DNA from: Streptomyces nigrescens
Lineage (GTDB): Bacteria > Actinomycetota > Actinomycetes > Streptomycetales > Streptomycetaceae
DNA length: 64,000 nucleotides
Direction: 5' to 3'
Assembly (NCBI GenBank): GCA_024349765.1
Contig: AP026073.1
Span: 4,154,001 to 4,218,000, forward strand
Position numbers and translations under genes: made by a program. The notes below the pieces were generated by a model. That model ran no database searches, was not told where the DNA came from, and worked only from the letters and a program-made list of their open reading frames with translations. Shown piece after piece: positions 9,651-16,341 of this stretch (its first letter is position 1; each line of letters opens with the position of its first letter).

Positions 9651-10042
9651 AGGATTATCTTTCGAGCTAGGCGGTGCTCATATGCTAACCCCTCGGCTTT
9701 TTGATCATCCAAGCGGTCCCACCTGAACGGGATCCCGCCATCACCCTCATGACTACGAGGTGGGCGAAATGTCCCGCTTTGCCACGCAAGTCCGTTGCCT
9801 TTTGGGGTGATTAGCCCCCTCGGCGCGGGGACCGAAAACGACGTTGCGCCGGCCCCCGATGATCACTAAGGTCAGCCGGGTGACTGCCGGGTCGGCCATG
9901 GGCCATTCCACCGTGAGGCTCCCGGCCTCGGCGTGAGTTCGAGGCGGGCAAGAGCCCCGCCCCTCCTCCGTGTCTTCTCGCTCCGGCGCCCCCCACGCGG
10001 CGCCCTTCCCAGCACTTCCCCAGACCCGGAGACACACCACCC
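9651..10042. other. Divergent intergenic region gap / VOC gene
   Basis: 392 bases between two outward-facing starts. The gap-proximal part (9660-9710) is AT-richer than the surroundings and probably holds the gap promoter. I see no credible gene here and no clear operator. Confidence 0.5.
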
Positions 10043-10471
10043 ATGCCGTACGACCAACAGCACGCCCACACCTCCGAGCTGCCGACCACCCTCGCCCGGC
10101 TCAACCACACCGCCGTCTACGCCAGTGACCGCCGGCTCTCGGCCGAGTTCCTCGCCGCGATCCTGGGCCTCGCGGTCAGCGCGCCGTTCGGCCCCTTCCT
10201 CCCCGTCGACCTCGGCAACGGCGTCACGCTCGACTACTTCGAGAAGCGCGACGAACCGATCCAGCCGCAGCACTACGCCTTCCTCGTGCCGGACGCGCAG
10301 TTCGACGCCATGATCGCCCGTCTCGAAGCGGTCGGCGTCACCTACTTCGCCGACCCCCACCACACCGAACCCGGCCGGATAAACCGCCTGTTCGGCGGCC
10401 GCGGCGCCTACTTCGCCGACCCCGACGGCCACAACATGGAGATCATGACCCGGCCCTACGCCCGCCCGTAG
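10043..10471 (+). CDS. VOC (glyoxalase/dioxygenase fold) protein
   Basis: 142 residues covering one vicinal-oxygen-chelate unit of two beta-alpha-beta modules. RLNHTAVYASD at the start and the terminal YFADPDGHNMEIMTRPY give the metal-ligand pattern (His of LNHTAV, Glu of NMEIM). Substrate unknown; relatives include fosfomycin/bleomycin resistance-like proteins and glyoxalases. It stands alone and converges on the MerR gene, with a hairpin between. Confidence 0.88.
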   Translation: MPYDQQHAHTSELPTTLARLNHTAVYASDRRLSAEFLAAILGLAVSAPFGPFLPVDLGNGVTLDYFEKRDEPIQPQHYAFLVPDAQFDAMIARLEAVGVTYFADPHHTEPGRINRLFGGRGAYFADPDGHNMEIMTRPYARP

Positions 10472-10487
10472 GCGCGTCGCCACGCCT

Positions 10488-10515
10488 GCCGTCCCGGATC
10501 AGCACCCGGGACGGC
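10488..10515. terminator. Bidirectional terminator hairpin
   Basis: Perfect 10-bp stem GCCGTCCCGG / CCGGGACGGC (10488-10497 and 10506-10515) with 8-base loop, between the convergent VOC and MerR genes. Confidence 0.75.
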
Positions 10516-10526
10516 CGGGCCGGTCC

Positions 10527-12119
10527 TCAGCCGATGCTGCGGCCCAAGTAGGCGGCCAGGCGGTCGAGAGGGCTCGCGTCCTCGGGGGCCGGCTGCGGCG
10601 GGGCGAAGGAGCCTGCGTCGGTGCGCGGCAGATCGCCGTAGATCTCCTGGACGACCGGGAGGGCGAGCTCGGCCAGGTGCTGGACGTCGTCGAAGGGGTG
10701 CCCGATGGCCCGGGCCAGGTCCCAGCCGTGGAGCAGCATCTCGATCACGACTTGCTCGACGAGCCGTCGCCCGGGTGCGGGGCCGTAGCGCTGGTCGAGC
10801 ATGCCTGGGCGGCCGAAGGCGGACCGGGTGGACCGGGAGGCGAGACGGAACGCCTCGATGTGGTCGTCCCCGAGGTGATCGGCGGTGAAGTCGGAGCGGG
10901 GAGTGCCGTTGGCCAGAGCGGTCCAGAGCAGGTTCTCCCGGACCAGGTGGTTGAGCAGGGTGCGTACGTCCCAGTCGGCGCAGGGCGTCGGTTGGCCGAA
11001 CTGGGCCGGGACGACCGCGGAGACCAACCTGCTGACGGCGTTGAGGACGTCGTCGCAGGCCTGGAGTACGCCTGCCGGCCCCCAGGTGTCCTGCCCCGCG
11101 TCGGCGTCGTACATCGTGTGGAGTTCCGCGGCTCGACTGCCTGGTGTGGGGTTGGCCCGCAGTGCGGTTCTCAGCCACTGGCCGGCGGCGGCCATGCTCG
11201 GCCGCGCGGTTCCGCCGTTGATGAGGCACAACAGGTGCCAGTACCGCTCGACGTGCGGGTCGGAGGCGACCTCCAGCTGTTCCAGGAGAAGCCGTCTGGC
11301 CCGGGCGTCGTCGACGGGCCCGACCGGGTGCGGATCGCCGGCCGGCGCAGTCTGTGTGGGTATCCATGCCGTCACGATGGCGGCGACGACGGGGTCGGCC
11401 GCGGGTGAGTCGGGGGCGATCCCCTGCTTCCTCGCCGTTTCCACCCGCCGCAGCCAGTCATCGGTGAGCCGTTCCGCCGCCTGGAGCGCGGCCGGGTCGT
11501 GTTCTCCTGGCCGGTGGTCGGCGGCGTAGCGGGCCATGCGGCGCATACCGGCCCGTAGAGCGGGGTCCTGGACGAGTGCGCCCAGTTCCAGCCAGGCGTC
11601 GACCTGCTCGTCGCTGGGGTCGGCCGGGAGGTCGGGGGTGGCCGCCAGCAGGCCCCTCCGGTAAGTGGGGACGTCCAGCTCCCCCAGGGTCTCGGTGACG
11701 AAGTCCTGGATGATGGTGCGGCGTTCGGCGTCGGACATGCGCGCCAGCTCGGTCATGGTGGTGAGTCCCTCGGCAGTGGTGTCGCGGCGGATGACGGAGC
11801 GCAGCACGGCCTGCTGCGATCGCAGCGTGCGGATCTGCGCCTCCAGCGCGTCGATGTGGGTCGCGGCCACCTGCGTCAAGGTGTCCTCGCGCTCCAGCAC
11901 GTCCCGGATGGTCGCCAGCCCCAGGCCCAGCCCGCGCAGGGTCCGCGCCAGTTGGAGGCGGGCCAGGGCCTCGGTGCCGTAGAGCCGGTAGCCGCCGGGC
12001 GTCCGGCGCGCGGGAGGCACGATCCCGAGGTCGGACCAGTGCCTGATCAGCTTCACCGTCAGCCCGGTCTTCCGGGCGACCTCTCCGATGTTCCAGAACG
12101 TGTCTTCGCCGACGCGCAT
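10527..12119 (-). CDS. MerR regulator fused to TIGR03086-type domain
   Basis: 530 residues. Residues 1-75 form a MerR winged helix (FWNIGEVARKTGLTVKLIRHW, then PPARRTPGGYRLYG) followed by the dimerisation coiled coil (about 80-120). A helical middle region follows, and residues about 350-530 match the TIGR03086/mycothiol-dependent maleylpyruvate isomerase-like fold (QPTPCADWDVRTLLNHLV). That domain may sense a ligand or metal (inference). ATG 12119 is used; in-frame GTG 12128 is possible. Its gene sits 25-34 bases after the dienelactone hydrolase gene but behind its own MerR-type promoter. Confidence 0.9.
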   Translation of the reverse strand: MRVGEDTFWNIGEVARKTGLTVKLIRHWSDLGIVPPARRTPGGYRLYGTEALARLQLARTLRGLGLGLATIRDVLEREDTLTQVAATHIDALEAQIRTLRSQQAVLRSVIRRDTTAEGLTTMTELARMSDAERRTIIQDFVTETLGELDVPTYRRGLLAATPDLPADPSDEQVDAWLELGALVQDPALRAGMRRMARYAADHRPGEHDPAALQAAERLTDDWLRRVETARKQGIAPDSPAADPVVAAIVTAWIPTQTAPAGDPHPVGPVDDARARRLLLEQLEVASDPHVERYWHLLCLINGGTARPSMAAAGQWLRTALRANPTPGSRAAELHTMYDADAGQDTWGPAGVLQACDDVLNAVSRLVSAVVPAQFGQPTPCADWDVRTLLNHLVRENLLWTALANGTPRSDFTADHLGDDHIEAFRLASRSTRSAFGRPGMLDQRYGPAPGRRLVEQVVIEMLLHGWDLARAIGHPFDDVQHLAELALPVVQEIYGDLPRTDAGSFAPPQPAPEDASPLDRLAAYLGRSIG

Positions 12120-12126
12120 GCCCTCC

Positions 12127-12157
12127 ACCCTTGGGTCTCCCACGGTGGGAGAGTCAA
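12127..12157 (-). promoter_or_regulatory. MerR-type promoter and operator
   Basis: On the minus strand: TTGACT (-35, 12157-12152), 19-base spacer, AAGGGT (-10, 12132-12127). The spacer holds the perfect palindrome TCTCCCAC-C-GTGGGAGA (12136-12152). A 19-bp spacer filled by a dyad is the hallmark of MerR-activated promoters, so autoregulation is likely. ATG 12119 lies 7 bases past the -10 box, which would give a nearly leaderless mRNA. Confidence 0.65.
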
Positions 12158-13008
12158 CCGGCCGGGGTGGCCGGGGCGGTGTCGTGTCCCTCCAGCAAAC
12201 GGTTGCGGAACAGGTCGAGTACGTCGTCCAGTGCTGCCCGGGTCGGCTGGCCCGGCGCGTCGATGAGGTGCTCGGTGAGTACGGAGTGCGGGCGCAGCAC
12301 CGCGTCGGGGTTCGCGGCGTCGTCGTCGAGTTCGACGGCGACGAACGCGTCGCCGAGTTCGCGGCGGAGGAAGGCGAACCGGTCGCCCGGCACCAGGCGG
12401 TCCGAGCGGAAGCGCAGCCCCATGACCTGAAGGCCGTCACGTGCGCAGCGGGTGCGGACGGCGGCGAGGTCTTCGCTGGAGATGTCGATGCCGCCGGCCC
12501 GGCCCCTGGTGACGGGCAAGGGCAGCGAAGGCTGGGACAGGACGGGGGCCACGAGGCGCTCGTCGACGGCCATCGCCAGGGCGAAACCGCCGGTGAGGCA
12601 CATGCCGACGGCGCCGACGCCGGGGCCGCCGCAGCGCTGGTGCTCATGGGCGGCCAGGGCCCGTAGCCAGGTCACCACGGGGGAGGACTTCCCGGTGGCG
12701 AGCATGGTGAATTCGCGGCTCACGCACACCTTGCCCAGGGAAGAGGCCACGTACGTGGCGGACTTGAGCCGGCGGCCGGCCGCGAAGTCGGCAGGGCGGC
12801 CGGGCGTGCCGAAGAGCACCGGGAGGACGGCGGTGCAGCCGATGGCGGCCACCCGTTCCGCGAAGTCCAGCACCTTGGGCGTGATCCCCGGGATTTCCGC
12901 CATCACGATCACCGCGGGACCGGTACCGCGACGCAGGACCTCGCGGGTGACTCCGTCGTGGGTGAAGGTGTCGCGGTGAAAACCGGTCGGGTGCTGTTCC
13001 GCTGCCAT
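12154..13008 (-). CDS. Dienelactone hydrolase family protein
   Basis: 284-residue alpha/beta hydrolase. The nucleophile motif GMCLTGG carries Cys, as in dienelactone hydrolases, in place of Ser. VIVMAEIPGITPKVLDFAERV is the typical N-terminal strand-helix with the oxyanion region, and the catalytic Asp and His lie in the C-terminal third (SDRLVPGDRF; His of LRPHSVL or nearby). Cytosolic; substrate unknown. ATG 13008 has GAGG 7 bases upstream; ATG 13020 is an alternative. It lies between the PAS-LuxR and MerR genes on the same strand. Confidence 0.9.
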   Translation of the reverse strand: MAAEQHPTGFHRDTFTHDGVTREVLRRGTGPAVIVMAEIPGITPKVLDFAERVAAIGCTAVLPVLFGTPGRPADFAAGRRLKSATYVASSLGKVCVSREFTMLATGKSSPVVTWLRALAAHEHQRCGGPGVGAVGMCLTGGFALAMAVDERLVAPVLSQPSLPLPVTRGRAGGIDISSEDLAAVRTRCARDGLQVMGLRFRSDRLVPGDRFAFLRRELGDAFVAVELDDDAANPDAVLRPHSVLTEHLIDAPGQPTRAALDDVLDLFRNRLLEGHDTAPATPAG

Positions 13009-13121
13009 GGAGTGCCTCATCCTGTCCTGATCAAGTCGGCGTAGTGCCACAAGAGTTGGATCAGGATGCCGGTCCTGCGACGAGAGCGCAGCGGTGAGGA
13101 TCACGTCGGCGCCCTCTCGCC

Positions 13122-14501
13122 TCATGTGGCGCTCTGTGGATGGCCGGCCGTTGCCGAGCGGGGTGGCCAGGACTGGGGCGCGAGGATGCCGAGGACGTAG
13201 GCGCGGGCGACCAGGGCGCATCGGGTGGGGGCGTTGAGGATGTCGCGCAGGCGGCTGAGGTGGTAGTCGACGGTTTGGCGGGAGAGGCGGAGGGAGGTGG
13301 CGATCTCGGCGTTGCTGCGGCCCGCGGCCAGGAGGGAGAGGATGCGTACCTGACTGGCCGTCAGCGCGGGATGGGGTTCGTGGGCGAGGCTCTGGTGGGT
13401 GATCACCGCCCAGACACTGGCGGCGCGGGACGGGCCCCGGCCCACGGTGGTCAGGTGCAGTTGGGCGCGGCGCTGGCGGCCGCGGCCGTCGACGAGGACG
13501 GCGGAGGTCTGGATGCGCCGGCTGCGGCGGGCTATCAGGGCGTGCCAGCCCTTCCGGAGTGCGGGTAACTCCGGGGCGGGGGCGAGCAGGGTGTGTGCCC
13601 GGCGGCCCACGAGGTCGGAGAGCCGGGTCTGCAGGAGTTCGGCGGCTGCCGCGCTGGCCTGGAGGATCCTTCCGCCGGCGGAGATCAGGGCACACGGCAG
13701 TCCGCTGTGGTCGCGCAGCGCGTACAGGTTCTCCTCGGCCTGCTGGCGCTGGTGGAGGGCGCGGGTGTGGTCGCTGATGTCGATATAGATACCGGCCACG
13801 CAGGTCTGGGTGCCCTCGCGTACCGGGAAGCGGTGGCCGGCCGCGTGGCCGGTGGCGCCGTCCGCGCGGTGGTAGGTGAGGGTGTGCCGCACCGGTTTGC
13901 CGCGGGCCAGCACCTCCTGGTCCAGGGCGAGCACCCGGTCGGCGTCGGCCGGGGCGTCGACCTCGCGTACGTCCTTGCCGATGACGTGCTCCGGGGTCGT
14001 TCCGTAGAGGTGCGCGTAGGCGTGATTGGCCCAGAGGTAGCGGCCATCGGGGTCACGGATGAAGGCGGCGGCGGGGGCGAGATCGGCGAAGGCGTCGTAG
14101 CGGCGGGCGGCGGCGGGAAGGGGAACGGCGGGAGCCGGGGACGGGGCCGGGTCGCGACCCTCCCCGGACACCTCGACGGCGATGCCGCGGAGGCGGTCCT
14201 GCCGGGGCGGGTCCAGCGGCCAGTTCACGTCGAAGAGCCGGCCGTCGAACCGTGCCCGCCGGTGGTTGCCGGCGGGCAGGTGGTCGGCTGCCCGTTCGTG
14301 CTCGGTGACCTGCGACGCATCGGTGGCGTGCGGCTGGTCGACGGCCTGCCATTGGTCCGTGACGGTGTCGAGGAAGCGCTGGGCGGTGCGGGTGTCGTCG
14401 AAGGCCCCTCCTCCGCTGTCGATCACCCGTAGCTCGCGGTCGGCTTCCCACCAGGACACCGGGAGGTGTTGGAGCAGCGACTTCAGACCGGTCTCGTCCA
14501 C
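13122..14501 (-). CDS. PAS-domain LuxR-family regulator
   Basis: 459 residues. A PAS domain at about 130-235 (YDAFADLAPAAAFIRDPDGR ... GIYIDISDH) is followed by a second PAS-like region (about 250-345), and a C-terminal LuxR helix-turn-helix at about 385-440 (LTASQVRILSLLAAGRSNAE, then VDYHLSRLRDIL). It should bind DNA as a ligand-responsive regulator in the cytosol. Start is GTG 14501 with GAGAGG upstream. It is divergent from the ATP-grasp/dikinase operon, making it the best candidate local regulator (inference). Confidence 0.9.
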   Translation of the reverse strand: MDETGLKSLLQHLPVSWWEADRELRVIDSGGGAFDDTRTAQRFLDTVTDQWQAVDQPHATDASQVTEHERAADHLPAGNHRRARFDGRLFDVNWPLDPPRQDRLRGIAVEVSGEGRDPAPSPAPAVPLPAAARRYDAFADLAPAAAFIRDPDGRYLWANHAYAHLYGTTPEHVIGKDVREVDAPADADRVLALDQEVLARGKPVRHTLTYHRADGATGHAAGHRFPVREGTQTCVAGIYIDISDHTRALHQRQQAEENLYALRDHSGLPCALISAGGRILQASAAAAELLQTRLSDLVGRRAHTLLAPAPELPALRKGWHALIARRSRRIQTSAVLVDGRGRQRRAQLHLTTVGRGPSRAASVWAVITHQSLAHEPHPALTASQVRILSLLAAGRSNAEIATSLRLSRQTVDYHLSRLRDILNAPTRCALVARAYVLGILAPQSWPPRSATAGHPQSAT

Positions 14502-14859
14502 GACGGCCTCTCTGTGACGAAGAGACGGAGAGATGGGCGGGGCGTTCGGCTACCTCGCGTCCCGGCCGGCTCGCGCGCCGGGCCCCCTCGCCCTTGGCAT
14601 GCGTATCCCCCGCCGCTACGCCGTATGCCCGGTTCTCGGCCGATCTGGTGGGCGCCGGGCTCCATACGGCATCACAGAACCTTCACAGCCGCTCGGCGAA
14701 CTCCACAACTCTGGCGTTTGCCTGAGCGTTCGGCGCCCATGACAGCGAATCGGGCACCGCCGGGCTGGTTCTCTGGAGGTACCGCGTCGAGGCGTCAGCC
14801 GCCGCGTCATCAACGGCCGTTCCCACGGCCCTCCCCGCCTGTGAAGGAGACGGATTCCA
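14502..14859. promoter_or_regulatory. Divergent control region with long inverted repeat
   Basis: 358 bases separating the PAS-LuxR gene from the ATP-grasp operon. It holds an inverted repeat with arms GCCGTATG-CCCGG (14620 onward) and CCGGG-CTC-CATACGGC (to 14670): 8 and 5 paired bases with a 3-base bulge. It could be an operator or an RNA hairpin. The ATP-grasp gene has GAAGGAGA before its GTG. Confidence 0.45.
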
Positions 14860-16341
14860 GTGAGCACGGTGCTGTTCGTGTATGCCAAGGGCGGGCCGCC
14901 CTTGGGGTATGCCCTGTCACGGGTCGCCGCTCGGTCGGCAGTGCACCTGCTGGCACTCAGCACGCTTCCGCCCACCGTCGCCGCCTCCGCCGAGCGCCGG
15001 TGCGCGTCCGTACGGACCGCCACCGGCCCCGAGCGGGGCGACCTGGTGTCCCTGATCGTCTCCCGGGCCCAGGCCGTGGGCGCGGACGCGGTCATCACCT
15101 TCTCCGAGTACGCCGTCGTCGCGGTCGCCGAGGCCTGCGAGAAGCTCGGCCTGGCCGGCGCCGGTGCCTCCTGTGCGCTCGCCCGTGACAAGCGGCTGAT
15201 GCGCCGGACCTGGGGCCGGCGGGGCATCTCGCAGCCGCGGTTCCGCCCGGTGGCCGACGAGCGGGAGCTGCACGACGCGGCCGCCGAGCTCCGCCTCCCC
15301 CTGCTGCTGAAGGCCGCCTGGAGCGCCGGCTCCACCGCGCACCGGATCATCCGTTCCGCCGAGGAGGTACCGGCCGCCTGGCAGCGGGCCCGCGAGGTGA
15401 TGGCCGAATCCGCCGAACTGGGCTACGCCGAGCTGCACGTGGCCGACGCCGGGGCCGACTTCCTGGTCGAGGAGATCGTGCCGGGCACCGCGGGCGGCTG
15501 GTTCGACCAGCCGGGCTGGGGAGACTACGTCAGCGTCGAGGGCGTCGTCGTCGACGGCGTGTTCCGACCGGTCTGCCTCAGTGGCCGGATGCCGACGGTG
15601 GAACCGTTCACCGAACGCGCCGGCATCACCCCGGCCGCGCTGCCGACCGACGCCCAGCAGCGCGTCGTGGCCCTCGCCCGCGAAGCCGTCGACGCGCTGG
15701 GCCTGGAGAACTGCGGTACGCACACCGAGATCAAGCTCGGTGCCGACGGCCGGATGTGGGTCATCGAGACCGCGGCCCGGTTCGGCGGGGCGATGACCGT
15801 CCCGCAGATCGAGGAGGTCTTCGGCCTGGACCTCATCGGCATGCTCGTCGACCATCTGCTGGGCCGCCCGGTGACCTGGCCCGCCCGGGCCCTCACCCCG
15901 CAGGAGGCGCGCGGCGCGGCCGGCTCCTTCGTCGTATTGGCCGTGGACGGCGCCGGTGACGCCTGGCCGGACCGCCGTCGGTGGGACTTCCCGACCGTAC
16001 GGGACGCGGTGCCGCTCAGCGCCGGCAGCCGGCTGTCCGTGGTGGCCGAAAACTCGCTCCCGGACGGATCGCCGGTCCCGGTGTACGACCCGGCCGCGGG
16101 CGCCAACACCATGGCCGCGCTGTGCCTGTTGTCCGCCGCCGACCCCGAAACCGTGCTCCAGGACTTCCGGACCCTGATGGACGCACTGCCGTCGGTGCTC
16201 CCCCAGGCGGAGAGCCACAAGGAGACGGAAACAGACGCGGAGACGAAGACGGAGACGAAGACGGAGACGAAGACGGAGAAAGCCGAGAAGGACGAGAAGG
16301 ACGGGCAGTGCAAGGCCGAGACCGTGGAGGCACGCTCATGA
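14860..16341 (+). CDS. ATP-grasp carboxylate-amine ligase
   Basis: 493 residues of the BacD/carnosine-synthase-like ATP-grasp group, which join a carboxylate to an amine through an acyl phosphate. Preatp-grasp region about 1-105; ATP-grasp about 105-320 with RDKRLMRRTW, LLLKAAWSAGS, FLVEEIVPG and the metal-binding ENCGTHTEIKLG...VIETAARFGG. The last 45 residues are a charged KTET/KTEK repeat tail with no conserved look. Start is GTG 14860. Its TGA overlaps the ATG of the dikinase by four bases, so the two are translationally coupled. Substrates unknown. Confidence 0.9.
   Translation: MSTVLFVYAKGGPPLGYALSRVAARSAVHLLALSTLPPTVAASAERRCASVRTATGPERGDLVSLIVSRAQAVGADAVITFSEYAVVAVAEACEKLGLAGAGASCALARDKRLMRRTWGRRGISQPRFRPVADERELHDAAAELRLPLLLKAAWSAGSTAHRIIRSAEEVPAAWQRAREVMAESAELGYAELHVADAGADFLVEEIVPGTAGGWFDQPGWGDYVSVEGVVVDGVFRPVCLSGRMPTVEPFTERAGITPAALPTDAQQRVVALAREAVDALGLENCGTHTEIKLGADGRMWVIETAARFGGAMTVPQIEEVFGLDLIGMLVDHLLGRPVTWPARALTPQEARGAAGSFVVLAVDGAGDAWPDRRRWDFPTVRDAVPLSAGSRLSVVAENSLPDGSPVPVYDPAAGANTMAALCLLSAADPETVLQDFRTLMDALPSVLPQAESHKETETDAETKTETKTETKTEKAEKDEKDGQCKAETVEARS
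16240..16275 (+). repeat. 12-nt tandem repeat, three perfect units
   Basis: Three copies of GAGACGAAGACG inside the 3' end of the ATP-grasp gene, encoding a Lys/Thr/Glu-rich tail. Confidence 0.9.

Noticed and set aside
9660-9720. Rex- or catabolite-type operator before gap
   Set aside because: Sought TGTGA-N-TCACA type dyads in the AT-rich stretch; none is convincing.
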